64,000 nucleotides of DNA. It comes from Nocardioides piscis (GTDB lineage: Bacteria > Actinomycetota > Actinomycetes > Propionibacteriales > Nocardioidaceae). A program made the position numbers and the translations under genes. Of the stretch, positions 16,138 through 26,283 are shown one piece after another. How positions within the stretch are numbered: position 1 is the first letter of the stretch; each line of letters begins with the position of its first letter. Below the pieces are notes generated by a model. That model did no database searches. It was not told the DNA's origin and was given only the letters and a program-made list of their open reading frames with translations. Location: the NCBI RefSeq assembly GCF_011300215.1, contig NZ_CP049866.1:1054001-1118000 (forward strand). Reading direction: 5' to 3'.

Positions 16138-17802
16138 TCATCGTAGGACTCGCTGCGGCCGGAGGCGGGCCGACACCGCGTCGACCAGCTCGGTGACCTC
16201 GCGGACCCGGAGTGCCCGGGAGAGCACCAGGACCACGAGCAGGCCGATCGACCCGGCCAGTCCGCCGCGGACCAGCGACAGCAGCGGGTGGGGGTCGTCC
16301 GCGGCGTCGCCGACCAGCGCGGTGACGCCCAGCCGCACGAGCCAGGCGACGAGGGCCGCCACCGCCACCACGATCAGCATCCGCAGGACGAACCTGAGCA
16401 GCGCGGGCGTCTGCAGCCCGCCGAGGGTCCGGCGCAGGACCGCATAGCTGATCGCCGAGCCGATGACGTAGGCGACGAGGTAGGCCATGGCCAGGGCAGG
16501 AGCAGTCTGCCGCTCGTCGGCGAGCCGGACCAGCACGAGCGCGCCGACGATGTTGGCCGCGCCGATCACGCACTGGATGAAGAAGACCCGACGGGTCTGC
16601 TCGAGGGCATAGAAGGCACGCAGCATCAGGTAGTGGACGGTGAAGAAGACCAGTCCGACGGCGAAGAGCGACAGGGTCGGCGCGAAGCGCTCCCCGGTGT
16701 CGGGCCTGAGGTCCCAGCCGAGCAGGGCGTTGGCGGCGTCGGCGGAGACGACGGGCATCAGGGCCGCGAACGGGAGCACGATCGCCAGCGACGTACGCAG
16801 GGTGGAGGCGATGGTGCGACCGAGGTCGCGGTGGCGATGGTCGGCCGCGAAGGCCGACAGGCGCGGCAGGATCGCGGTCGCCAGGGACACGGTGACGATC
16901 GAGTGGGGCACCATCACGATCAGGAACGAGCTCGAATAGACCATCAGGCCGGTGCCGTCGTCGGTGTCGCGCACGGTCCCTCCGGAGGCCAGCTTGACCA
17001 CGACGAAGTAGGCGAGCTGGTTGACCAGGACGAAGAGCAGCGTCCACACGCCCAGCGACAGTGTCCTGGCGAGTCCCGCGTCGCGGAAGTCGAACCGCGG
17101 GCGGAACCGGAAGCCGACCGCTCGCAGGTAGGGCAGCAGGATCACCAGCTGCAGGGCGATGCCCAGCGTGGAGCCGATGCCCAGGAGCAGCTCCTGGCCG
17201 GTGCCCAGCGGCTGCCGCTCGTCGGCCAGCCCGGCCCGGCCGTAGACAAGGAGATAGGTCACGAGCATCGCGACCGCGACCGCGTTGTTGGCGATCGGAG
17301 CCCACATCATCGGCCCGAAGCGCTCGCGCGAGTTGAGGATCTGGCCGACCAGCACGAACATCCCGTAGAAGAACACCTGGGGCAGGCACAGCCGGGTCAG
17401 GTCGGTGATCGACTGGAGGTGCTCGGCCCGGTCGGGCGCCTGGAAGTCGTCGTGGAGATAGAGGCCGAGCAGCCAGGGAGTGGCGATGATGAGCACGACC
17501 GTCACCAGCGCGAGGAAGATCGCGGCCAGGGTGATGACGCGCTGGGCATAGGCGTCGCCGCCGTCGGGGTCGTTCTTCATCGCCCGCACCAGCTGGGGCA
17601 CGAGGACGGCGTTGAAGATGCCGCCGGCGACCAGGATGTAGATCATGTTGGGCAGCGTGTTGGCCACCGCGAACATGTCGGCCCGCAGCACCGTGCCGAG
17701 TGCCGCGGCCAGCAGGGCGGCGCGCAGCACGCCGCTGATCCGGGAGAAGGCGGTGCCGGCGGCCATCACGGCGCTGGAGGAGAGCACTGACCGGTCGCTC
17801 AT
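16138..17802 (-). CDS. murJ: Lipid II flippase MurJ (MviN)
   Basis: MurJ moves lipid II from the inner to the outer face of the membrane for peptidoglycan synthesis. The 554-residue protein is almost entirely hydrophobic helices, consistent with the 14-helix MOP/MVF fold. It starts with a typical segment (S-S-A-V-M-A-A-G-T-A-F-S-R-I-S-G) and contains the conserved N-T-L-P-N-M-I-Y and G-G-I-F-N-A-V-L-V-P-Q-L motifs near 48-70. Unlike the mycobacterial protein it ends after the membrane domain. The ATG overlaps the stop of the upstream DUF6049 gene by 4 nt, so these genes form one operon with the pseudokinase and sigM. Confidence 0.95.
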   Translation of the reverse strand: MSDRSVLSSSAVMAAGTAFSRISGVLRAALLAAALGTVLRADMFAVANTLPNMIYILVAGGIFNAVLVPQLVRAMKNDPDGGDAYAQRVITLAAIFLALVTVVLIIATPWLLGLYLHDDFQAPDRAEHLQSITDLTRLCLPQVFFYGMFVLVGQILNSRERFGPMMWAPIANNAVAVAMLVTYLLVYGRAGLADERQPLGTGQELLLGIGSTLGIALQLVILLPYLRAVGFRFRPRFDFRDAGLARTLSLGVWTLLFVLVNQLAYFVVVKLASGGTVRDTDDGTGLMVYSSSFLIVMVPHSIVTVSLATAILPRLSAFAADHRHRDLGRTIASTLRTSLAIVLPFAALMPVVSADAANALLGWDLRPDTGERFAPTLSLFAVGLVFFTVHYLMLRAFYALEQTRRVFFIQCVIGAANIVGALVLVRLADERQTAPALAMAYLVAYVIGSAISYAVLRRTLGGLQTPALLRFVLRMLIVVAVAALVAWLVRLGVTALVGDAADDPHPLLSLVRGGLAGSIGLLVVLVLSRALRVREVTELVDAVSARLRPQRVLR

Positions 17803-20138
17803 GGCGTGGCCTCCTCGGCAGGCGCCGGCGCCTGACGGCTGCTGCGGATGCGGCGGACGAGCCGGACCGCGATGGTGCCGAAGAGCAGCAGCGCACCCCC
17901 GGCGAGCAGCAACCAGATCAGGCCACTGACCTGCGCGGCGCGGATCTGGAGGCTCGTCGACGCGCCGAGCGGCTGGCCCTGGGTGTCGGTCACGAGCAGG
18001 CGGACCTGGTGGATCCCGGGACGGTCGGCCGTGATCCGGGGACGGATGCGCTTGCGGGCGCCCGGGTCGAGCTGGAGGTCCTCGGGGTCCTGGACCTGCA
18101 GGTCGCCGTCGGAGGCGGCGGCGGTGACGCGCACGGTCACCGGCTGGTCGAGGCCGTTGACCACGTCGGCACCGAGGTTGCCGTTCTCGCTCGAGAGCGT
18201 CACCGCGTCGGGCGCCTCGACGGTGATGCTGGCGAGCTGTTCGTCGATGTGCGCCTCGGCCGCGCGGGTGCTGCGCAGCGCCCGGTCGGGGCTGGTCCGG
18301 TGGCCCGACGAGAGCATCACCAAGATCTCGTCGGCGACCTGGGCCGGCACCAGGTTGGGCAGGGTCAGGACCCCTCCCATCAACGCGGCACGGTCGGCCA
18401 GCTCGGCGGCGGCCTCGAAGTTGGTCGCCGGGAGCTCGAGCGCCTCGTCCTCCTCGGTGTAGGCCAGGTCGTTGCCGCTCAGGGATGCGGCGGGGCGTTG
18501 TGCGACCTCGGCAACGGTGACCGGAGTGAGCCAGCGCTTGTCGAGGCCGGTGAAGAGTGCGGCCGGGTCGACGGGGTGCCAGTCGTGGGGGAGCACCATC
18601 ACCACCGGGGCGGTCGAGCCCGCTGCGCCTCGCACCGCGGCCTCGCTGAGCAGCCGCTGTCGCAGGGCCAGGGCGTCGTCGGGTGCTCCGGGACCTGGCC
18701 CGCCGGCCGCCGCCCCGCTGGAGGTGACGACCACGTCGTGGTCGAGCAGCCGGACCATCGAGGTCTGCGTGTCGGGGGGTACGGCGAAGGAGGTGTCGGC
18801 CACCAGCACGGTGCTGTCCAGCGTCGCGGCCTGCAGCGCAGCCGGGCTCAGCACGCCCTGACGGGGGGCCAGGGCCGGGGAGGACTGGATGCCCAGCCAG
18901 GTCATGACCTGGCTGCTCCTGGCGACCGCCTGCTCATAGAAGGCGGGTGCGTGGGCCGCCGCGGCCGCTGCGTCGAGGTCGCCGTAGGGCAGGGCGAGCA
19001 CGGTCTTGCCGGCCGTGAGTGCGGTGAAGCGCTCGAGCCACGCCGTCGCAGTTGTGGCCAGCTCCTGCTGCCAGGCCGTCAGCTCCTGTTCCGGGTCGGG
19101 CGCCGGGACAGGCTCGTGGTCGACCCCGGCCGGGTCGGGCTGGGTCGTCGCACCCTCGGGGGTCGCTCCGGCCGTGCTGCTCGGGTCGGTGGGCTCACCG
19201 GTGACGGGAAGCGCGTCGGGGTCGGGCGCCAGGGTCCGGGGCGGGTTGCCCGCGCCGAGCCGCGCGATCGCCACCAGGACAGCGGGATCGACCAGCCAGG
19301 TCAGTGGTGTGCCGGCCGCGGAGTCACCGGCATCGAGGAGCGCTTCGAGGCGCCCGCCCTCGATGAGGGACTTGCGCCAGCGTCCGGGCCGGGCCACAGA
19401 GCCGTCGGCGGCGAGCCACACGCGCTCGCGCAGCGGCAGCACGATGGCCGCCTGGACGGGGTCCGGCGCGTCTCCCTTCGCGGGTCGCCGTCGGGCATCG
19501 GCGACGAAGGGGATGAAGGTCCGGGCCCGGCCGTCGGTGAAGTCGTCGTGGGGCACGGTCTCCGAGGCGCCCCGGGCGTGGATGCCGAGCCAATAGACGC
19601 CGGGGGCGTTGATGGTCAGCAGGTCGCGGGGCACGGTCAGCGAGAAGTCCGCCGACTCGCCGGGCGCGAGCTCCTCGACCCGCGCCTCGGTCCCGGCCTC
19701 GACGATGCGGTCACCGACATAGGCGTCGGGCTCGATCGCCGCGGAGGCGGCCAGGGAGGTCGCGTCGGCGATCGGGGCCACTGACCGGAAGGAATAGAGG
19801 TTGATGCCGGTCCAGGTCTCGAAGCTGGTGTTGCTGACGGTGCCGGAGATCGTGAGGGGGCGGTCGTCGTCGCTGAGGGTGTCGGGACTGATGGAGGTCA
19901 GGTGGACCCGCAGGGGGTCGTCGTCGGCGGGCTTGCGTGGACGAGGGCCGCGAGGCTCCGCGGCGGCGGCCCCACCCGCCTGGGGCGCGTGGGGGCTTGG
20001 GCGTGGGTCCTGGGTCGCTGCGGCGGGCGAGGCCAGCAGGGTGGCGACCAGGGCCAGGGCCGCCACCGGCCCGAGACGCCGCCGCGCCTTCGCCGTCCGC
20101 AGTCCCCGAGCAGGCGGGGACAGGGACGGGCACGGCAC
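17799..20138 (-). CDS. DUF6049 family secreted/membrane protein (Rv3909 position)
   Basis: This 779-residue protein has a signal peptide (hydrophobic about 24-42), a long extracellular region with beta-rich NEW3/CARDB-like segments, and one C-terminal transmembrane helix at about 740-762 followed by a short basic tail. It is the actinobacterial DUF6049 family encoded directly before murJ, as Rv3909 is in M. tuberculosis. The function is unknown, but fixed linkage to murJ suggests a cell-envelope role. On the minus strand TAGAGT at 20150-20145 lies 6 nt before the GTG, pointing to leaderless transcription of the whole murJ-sigM operon. A mutT4-like NUDIX gene, present here in mycobacteria, is absent. 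Confidence 0.85.
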   Translation of the reverse strand: MPCPSLSPPARGLRTAKARRRLGPVAALALVATLLASPAAATQDPRPSPHAPQAGGAAAAEPRGPRPRKPADDDPLRVHLTSISPDTLSDDDRPLTISGTVSNTSFETWTGINLYSFRSVAPIADATSLAASAAIEPDAYVGDRIVEAGTEARVEELAPGESADFSLTVPRDLLTINAPGVYWLGIHARGASETVPHDDFTDGRARTFIPFVADARRRPAKGDAPDPVQAAIVLPLRERVWLAADGSVARPGRWRKSLIEGGRLEALLDAGDSAAGTPLTWLVDPAVLVAIARLGAGNPPRTLAPDPDALPVTGEPTDPSSTAGATPEGATTQPDPAGVDHEPVPAPDPEQELTAWQQELATTATAWLERFTALTAGKTVLALPYGDLDAAAAAAHAPAFYEQAVARSSQVMTWLGIQSSPALAPRQGVLSPAALQAATLDSTVLVADTSFAVPPDTQTSMVRLLDHDVVVTSSGAAAGGPGPGAPDDALALRQRLLSEAAVRGAAGSTAPVVMVLPHDWHPVDPAALFTGLDKRWLTPVTVAEVAQRPAASLSGNDLAYTEEDEALELPATNFEAAAELADRAALMGGVLTLPNLVPAQVADEILVMLSSGHRTSPDRALRSTRAAEAHIDEQLASITVEAPDAVTLSSENGNLGADVVNGLDQPVTVRVTAAASDGDLQVQDPEDLQLDPGARKRIRPRITADRPGIHQVRLLVTDTQGQPLGASTSLQIRAAQVSGLIWLLLAGGALLLFGTIAVRLVRRIRSSRQAPAPAEEATP

Positions 20139-20249
20139 GGCCCGACTCTATCGGCGGCACCGGCACTCTCCGCCCAGCAGCGCGGCGTGGTCCGCGAGGC
20201 GACCGCACGACAGTGGGGGTCGGCGCCCGGTGCCCTAGAGTTGCCCCTC

Positions 20250-21716
20250 GTGTCCGATGCCGTGCTGCCCCCGCTGACCATCGTGGAGGTCCAGCACCGG
20301 GTGGCTGCCGAGCTCACCCGCATCGGTCCGGTGATCGACCAGCTCGGGGAGCGGTTCGCCGCCGCGGGCCACGAGCTCTCGCTCGTCGGCGGACCCGTGC
20401 GCGACGCGATGCTCGGCCGCCTCCAGAACGACCTCGACTTCACCACGTCGGCCCGCCCGGAGGAGACCGAACGGCTCCTCGCCGGCTGGGTCGATGCGAC
20501 CTGGGACATGGGCCGGGCCTTCGGCACGATCGGCGCCCGGATCGGCCAGTGGCAGGTGGAGATCACCACCTATCGCGCCGAGACCTATGACCCCACGTCC
20601 CGCAAGCCCGACGTCGACTTCGGCGACTCGCTGGCCGGCGACCTCGGCCGGCGTGACTTCACGGTCAACGCGATGGCGGTGAGCGTCCCGGGTCGTGGGT
20701 TCGAGGATCCGTACGGCGGTCTCGTCGACCTCGCCAACCGGGTGCTGCGCACTCCCGGCCGCCCCGAGGACTCGTTCTCCGACGACCCGTTGCGGATGAT
20801 GCGCGCGGCCCGCTTCGCAGCCCAGCTCGGCTTCACCGTCGCGCCGGAGGTGGTCGCGGCGATGACCGAGATGGCCGGCCGGATCGAGATCATCTCCGCC
20901 GAGCGGGTGCGCGACGAACTGGTCAAGCTCGTCTGCGCCCCCTTCCCGCGACTGGGCCTGACCCTGCTCGTGCAGACCGGACTTGCCGACCACGTGCTGC
21001 CCGAGCTGCCGGCCCTCGCCCTCGAGAGCGACGAGCACCACCGCCACAAGGACGTCTATGAGCACACCCTGACCGTGCTCGAGCAGGCCATCGCCCTCGA
21101 GGAGCGGCTGGGCGGCGAGCCCGACTTCGTCTCCCGGTTCGCTGCCCTGATGCACGACGTCGGCAAGCCGCGCACCCGGCGGTTCGAGACCGGTGGCGTG
21201 GTGACCTTCCACCACCATGACGTCGTCGGCGCCAAGATGACGCGCAAGCGGATGCAGGCGCTGCGCTTCTCCAACGCCGAGATCGACGCCGTGTCCAAGC
21301 TCGTCGAGCTGCACCTGCGCTTCCACGGGTATGGCGCCGGCGAGTGGACCGACGCCGCCGTACGCCGCTATGTCCGCGACGCCGGTGACCAGCTCGAGCG
21401 GCTGCACATCCTGACCCGCGCCGACTGCACGACCCGCAACCAGCGCAAGGCCGACCGCCTGCGACGGACCTATGACTCGCTCGAGGCGCGGATCGAACGA
21501 CTGATGCAGGAGGAGGAGCTCGCCTCCATCCGGCCCGATCTCGACGGCGCCCAGATCATGGCGATCCTCGACATCGCGCCCGGGCCCCGCGTCGGCGCGG
21601 CCTACAAGCACCTGCTCGAGCTGCGGATGGACCGGGGCCCGATGAGCCCGGAGGACGCGCGGGCGGCCCTGCTGGCCTGGGCCGAGGCCAATCCGGAGCC
21701 CGGTCCCGAGAGCTGA
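20250..21716 (+). CDS. cca: CCA tRNA nucleotidyltransferase
   Basis: This enzyme adds or repairs the 3' CCA end of tRNAs. The 488-residue protein has the polymerase-beta-type head with G-G-P-V-R-D at 47-52 and catalytic D-L-D at 61-63, the R-R-D-F-T-V-N-A-M motif, a helical neck, and an HD domain (A-L-M-H-D-V-G-K near 305). It is the Rv3907c (pcnA) homologue by position and architecture. The GTG at 20250 follows TAGAGT (20236-20241) by 8 nt with no Shine-Dalgarno, indicating a leaderless start. It is divergent from the DUF6049-murJ operon, with 111 nt between. Confidence 0.93.
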   Translation: MSDAVLPPLTIVEVQHRVAAELTRIGPVIDQLGERFAAAGHELSLVGGPVRDAMLGRLQNDLDFTTSARPEETERLLAGWVDATWDMGRAFGTIGARIGQWQVEITTYRAETYDPTSRKPDVDFGDSLAGDLGRRDFTVNAMAVSVPGRGFEDPYGGLVDLANRVLRTPGRPEDSFSDDPLRMMRAARFAAQLGFTVAPEVVAAMTEMAGRIEIISAERVRDELVKLVCAPFPRLGLTLLVQTGLADHVLPELPALALESDEHHRHKDVYEHTLTVLEQAIALEERLGGEPDFVSRFAALMHDVGKPRTRRFETGGVVTFHHHDVVGAKMTRKRMQALRFSNAEIDAVSKLVELHLRFHGYGAGEWTDAAVRRYVRDAGDQLERLHILTRADCTTRNQRKADRLRRTYDSLEARIERLMQEEELASIRPDLDGAQIMAILDIAPGPRVGAAYKHLLELRMDRGPMSPEDARAALLAWAEANPEPGPES

Positions 21717-21734
21717 CTCGGTAGGTTGCGGCGC

Positions 21735-22202
21735 ATGACCGACACCGTTGCCCCCGTGCTCGAAGAGTCCATCACCATCCAGGCTCCGCCGGATCGGGTG
21801 TGGTCCCTGGTCTCCGACCTGGGCCGGATGTCGAGGTGGAGCCCCCAGGTCGTCAAGACCTTCGTCCGCGGCCGGCCGATCGGGCTCGGCACCACCATGG
21901 TCAACATCAACCGCCGCGGCGTGCTGGTGTGGCCGACCCGGACGCGAGTGGTGCGGTTCGAGCCCAGGGAAGAGGTCGCCTTCCGGGTCAAGGACAACTT
22001 CACCATCTGGTCGTTCCGGCTCACCCACGACGGAGCTGGCGGCACCCTGCTGACCCAGCGCCGCGAGGCTCCCGACGGGATCTCCGACATCTCGCACAAG
22101 CTCACCGACCGGCTGCTGGGGGGCGTCGCGGCGTTCCAGGTCGAGCTTGGTGACGGCATGCGCCAGACGCTCGCCAGGATCAAGGCCGAGGCCGAGGGCT
22201 GA
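21735..22202 (+). CDS. SRPBCC family protein (polyketide cyclase/START-like)
   Basis: This 155-residue protein has the START-like ligand-pocket fold: an opening strand (E-S-I-T-I-Q-A-P-P-D-R-V-W-S-L-V-S-D-L), the W-S-P-Q segment near 38, and a long C-terminal helix. The ligand is unknown. TAGGTT at 21722-21727 lies 7 nt before the ATG, fitting a leaderless transcript. It follows cca by 18 nt, so it may also be read from the cca promoter. Downstream are two palindromes. Confidence 0.82.
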   Translation: MTDTVAPVLEESITIQAPPDRVWSLVSDLGRMSRWSPQVVKTFVRGRPIGLGTTMVNINRRGVLVWPTRTRVVRFEPREEVAFRVKDNFTIWSFRLTHDGAGGTLLTQRREAPDGISDISHKLTDRLLGGVAAFQVELGDGMRQTLARIKAEAEG

Positions 22203-22228
22203 GTCTCCCGATGAGGCTGTGTTCCTGA

Positions 22229-22252
22229 ACTTCCACGCAGGTGCGTGGGAGT
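22229..22252. repeat. Imperfect palindrome related to the next element
   Basis: ACTTCCACGCA and TGCGTGGGAGT flank a GG centre, with one T-G mispair in the stem. The core TTCCACGCA-x-TGCGTGG is shared with the perfect palindrome 19 bp downstream, so the two look like divergent copies of one element. Confidence 0.6.
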
Positions 22253-22270
22253 ACGGCCCCAACGCGACCG

Positions 22271-22312
22271 CGGCCCCGAAGTTCCACGCACGTGCGTGGA
22301 ACTTCGGGGCCG
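22271..22312. repeat. 42-bp perfect palindrome between convergent genes
   Basis: Every position from 22271 to 22312 matches its mirror base on the other strand; the centre is between 22291 and 22292 and the inner core is TTCCACGCACGTGCGTGGAA. It lies between the stop of the SRPBCC gene and the stop of the M6 protease, so as RNA it would be a very stable hairpin in both directions. There is no T tract. It may be a bidirectional terminator or a member of a repeat family. Confidence 0.85.
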
Positions 22313-22333
22313 TCATCGTCTCCGCCGGGGCCG

Positions 22334-25300
22334 TCAGCCGGTGATGCCGAAGCCTTCCACGAAGGCCCGACCACGCTTCACCACGAGCTTCATCCGGTGC
22401 GGCCCGTCGCCGAGACCACTGACCACGGCGTGCTTCCACCTGCGCGGTGCCGCCGCTCGGCCCTTGAAGGACAGCACGCCGACGCGCTCCCCGTCGACGA
22501 AGAGCACCGCCTTGCCACCCCGGACAGCCCGGCCGAAGACCACGTCGAGCACGTCGCCACGGAAGGTCACCCGCATCGCGTCGCGGCCCAGGGTGGGTCC
22601 GCCGTTGTCGCAGTAGCTGCCACCGGGGGCCCTGCCCTTGACGATTCGCCAGCTGCCCGAGCGGAAGACCTTGCGACCCTGGCAGCGATGGGTCTTGTCG
22701 ATCGTCGACGGCGCCTTGCCGCCGACGCTCAGCTGGGGCTCCTCGGGCGATCCGGTCGTGGGGCCGGTCGTGGGGCCGGTCGTCGGACCTGACGTGGGCC
22801 CGGTCGTCGGGCCCGTGGTCGGCGTGGGCGAGGAGCCCGGTTCGGTGACCGTCACCCGCACCGTGTCGGTGTCGGTCAGCCCGCCGGCGTCGGAGACGGT
22901 CACGGTCACGTCGTGGGTCCCCGGAGCCCCGAAGACGTGCGACGTCCGGGCGCCCTCGGCGTCCTTGGTCTGGCCGCCGTTGTCGAAGTCCCACGAATAG
23001 GTGAGCTCGCCCGGAGTCTCCTCGTCGGTGCTGCCGGACGCATCCAGGTCGACCCGGGTGCCGGCAGGGACCGTCGCCGGGCTGGCGGTCACCGCCGCCG
23101 CCGGCGCGGTGTTGGCCGCCGGGTCGGGCTCGTCGCCATACCCGTAGTCGAACTCTCCGCACCCGCCGCTGAGGATGAATCGGACGTCACCGGTCAGGTC
23201 GCCGTCGGCCTCGGCGGGCCCTTCTCCCTCGCCGCTCATGCCCAGGACGTCGAAGGTCAGGCAGTCGTGGTCGAACTCCCAGTTGCCCGAGGGGCTGCTC
23301 GGGTCGGCGTAGTTGTCGGTCCAGCCCTCACCCCCGTCGGAGAAGCGGGTGTCGCCGGCCGCGGCCGTCCAGGCTGCGTCGTTGAGGTCGGGCGTGTTGC
23401 TGCCCGGCTCGGGCTGGCTGTCGAGCGGTGACTGGGCCGGCGGGTCGTCGGTGCCGGCGTTGCCGTAGCCGTGCGCCTCGTCGGTGTAGGCGGTGTAGAA
23501 GCCCGGCGCGAACCCGATCGGGTCACGGTCGATCTGACCGTTGCCGTCGAGGTCGAAACCGGATCGGTCGCGCATCTCCATGTAGTAGGCGTGGTCGGAG
23601 GGACCCTCCGCGCCGGCAGCGACGTATTGCCACCCTTGCGTGCACTGACCGCCCGGCCCGTCCGCCCGGCAACCGCCGTTGAAGATCCGCAGGTCCTCGG
23701 GGGACCCGCTCGACTCGAAGTCGGTGTCGAAGAGGACCTCGGTGGTGCCGTCCGGCTTGGTGGCCGTGACCACCACGTCGTCGATGAACCAGCCCGGTCG
23801 AGCCAGGCCCGGGTCGGTGGAATAGCTGAATCGCAGCACGGGGGAGGCGGCCCCGGCCAGTGCGGAGATGTCGTAGCTGTCGGCGAGGTAGACCATCTCC
23901 GGCGTCTCGCCGACCTTGCGGTCGACGGCCTCGGTCTGCTCGTCGTAGGAGCCGGACGTCCCGGTGATGCCGTTGTCGTAGTGCTGCTGACAGGCGTTCT
24001 GGTTGGGGTTGCCGGCCAGCGGGTCGGTGTTGGAGGTCGTGTAGCCGTTGGCCGACGGGTGCGACCGGAAGCTCTTGCCGCCGTCGGTGGACGTCAGGAC
24101 GAAGCCGTAGTCGTAGTCCCACTCGATGTCCCACATCGACTTGAAGTCGAGGCTGAGCTCCGTGCCCGCCGGCAGGTCTTCGAGACCGGGGATCATCAGG
24201 TCGATGTTGTGCCCCTTGCCGGGGTCCTTGGCACAACCGAAGTCGTTGCCGGAGCGCGACCACCACGTGTGGACCGGGGTCGCGGTGTCGCCGGTGTCGA
24301 ACTTCGCCGGGTCGAGCAGGATCCGTCCGGGCAGCTTGGCGACATACATCTGGGAGTTCTGCACCCGGCCGACGCCGTCCTCGCCCTCACGCAGGGTGTA
24401 GGGCGTGCCGTCCGGCTGCTGCCAGGTGATCGAGTCGATGTCCTGCTTGGAGTCGGGGACGGCGGTCTCGGTGCGCGAGGAGTCGAGGACCTCGGGCACC
24501 ACCCAGCCGAGCTCCTGGCGACCATAGGCGTCGATGTGGTGCGACTTGTCCGTCGCCATCAGGTTCCAGTCGCCGTAGGTCTCGCGGCCGCCGGTGGAGT
24601 AGAAGTCGGGCAGCCCGAGGGAGTGGCCGTATTCGTGGGAGATCACGCTCGCGGCGTCGATGGCCGTCTCGGGGTTGACGTTGTAGGGCCCGACGCGGAC
24701 GAAGACCGGCAGGTCGGGGTCGACGACGACGTCCGGGTCACCCTCGTGGCTGAACTTGCTGTAGGTGTCGTCGGTGTAGAACAACGGCCGACCCTCGAGG
24801 TCCTTGAGCTGGTCGTCGGTCGTGAAGCCCGGCAGCTTGGTGACCGGGTCCGAGTAGTAGAACTCCAGGCTCGAGGAGTGCGGCCACACGTTGTCGTTGG
24901 GCACGACGCCGTACTTCTCCGGGCACCCGGCCACCGAGAGCTGGGAGGAGCCGTTGCCGCCGCAGCCGGCGAAGACGGCCATGAAGAAGTCGACCACGCC
25001 GTCCTTGTCGGTGTCGTAGTCGGAGTAGTCGATCTCGGGGTCGGCGATCGCGGCCGCGTCCAGGACGAGCTTGCCGGTGGGACCACACCCGGAGTCGATG
25101 GCCTGCAGCGCGCCGACCCCGGCGACGGCACCGGTCAGGGCCGAACCGTTCGAGTCGGCGCCGTAGTACTGCGTGGTTCCGGGCAGCTGGTAGACGCCGT
25201 CGCGGATCCGGTCGGGGTAGAGGGGCGTCCCCTCCTCGGAGACCGGGGTGTCCGCGAAGGTCGCGCCGGTGCAGGTCTGGGGCTGCGTCTTGGTGAAGGG

Positions 25301-26124
25301 GAAGGCACCTGAGCCGCCGGTCTGCGGGTTTCCGGTGTAGGTGAAGTCCTTGGCGTCGACCCCGGTGGAGGGCACGGTGCCCTCGGGGTGGAGCTGGCCC
25401 AGGCTCATCTCCTGGAACAGGTTGTAGGTCGAGCCCTCGTAGTCGGGGTCGTTGATGACCTTGTCGAGGCTGTTGTCGTGCGCGACGTAGTCGCGGTCGG
25501 TGTAGGCCACGGGGACCACGGGGAACGGGCGGTCTCCGTAGCGGGCGGTGTCGTACTCCTCGCCCGGGGGAATGACCTTCGGGCCGTGGCTGTCGACGTC
25601 GGTGGGCAGTGCGCCCGGAACGGTGATCGTCGCCGTGGTCGACAGGTCCCGCCACACGATCGTGGGCAGGGTGGACACCGAAGCGGCGCGGCTCTCCAGG
25701 ACGAGGGTGCGGGTGGCGCCGGCCGGGATCGGGTCAGGGGACCACGTGACGGTCGTCGGCGTGGTGATTGCGCCGGCGGACGTCTGCTCGAACGTGCTGC
25801 CGGTGGGCGCAGTCACGGTGATGCTGGCGCCCGCGATGGGCACGGCGGTCGTGTTGGTCGCGATGATCCGCGACGGGTAGGTGTCGCCGGGCTTGACCCA
25901 GCCGACCGCCGAGACGAACGAGTTCTCGACCTCCAGGCCCCCCACCGATGCGGTGGAGGGGCGGGCTCAGCAGCTGCGGGAGCTGCGGGAGCTGCGGCAG
26001 CGGCCGGACTGCTGCCGGCCGGGGCGGCCAGCGCGCTGCCCGTCGTGCTGAGCGCGGTGGCGGTCAGCACGGTGACGAGCACGGTGGAGAGGGCGGCCAG
26101 ATGTGGCCGGCGGAGACGAGACAT
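22334..26124 (-). CDS. Secreted M6 family metalloprotease with PKD domain (frame break near the N terminus)
   Basis: The main frame (22334-25945, 1203 residues) holds an N-terminal Ig/DUF11-like domain, an immune-inhibitor-A-type M6 peptidase domain with zinc motif H-E-Y-G-H at about 437-441, carbohydrate/jelly-roll-like regions, a PKD domain (D-A-S-G-S-T-D-E near 1020), a Thr/Gly/Pro linker of repeated G-P-T-T, and a C-terminal domain of about 110 residues. A signal peptide with good Shine-Dalgarno (GAGGAA) starts at ATG 26124 in another frame and is cut at about A-L-A/A-P-A. One added base between about 25935 and 25975 (for instance in the CCC, CCCC or GGGGGG runs) joins them into a normal secreted precursor of about 1265 residues. 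The mature enzyme would degrade extracellular protein. Confidence 0.82.
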
Positions 26125-26236
26125 GGCGTTCCTCGGGGCTCGAGACGCATCGGTGGTGCGTCGATGCCTGCGAAACGACGGGGAGGACAGTCTGGTTACG
26201 CGCGGGTAGCAGGCGCGTGGGTCCCGGAGACGCCAA

Positions 26237-26265
26237 CGGCCCGCCAGCGCGAGGCTGACGGGCCG
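26237..26265 (-). terminator. Terminator hairpin downstream of ino1
   Basis: Arms CGGCCCGCCAGC (26237-26248) and GCTGACGGGCCG (26254-26265) form a 12-bp stem with one G-U pair and a 5-nt loop, 19 nt after the ino1 stop. No T tract follows. Confidence 0.6.
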
Positions 26266-26283
26266 GTGATGACGCGGGGGAAG

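Noticed and set aside
22740..22820. Repeats of GGTCGTGGGGCC type that could suggest a CRISPR array
   Set aside because: They are short in-frame repeats encoding the G-P-T-T linker of the M6 protease, without unique spacers.
20235..23162. A 975-codon open frame on the minus strand
   Set aside because: It lies opposite cca and the SRPBCC gene and out of frame with the M6 protease; both plus-strand products are clear family members.
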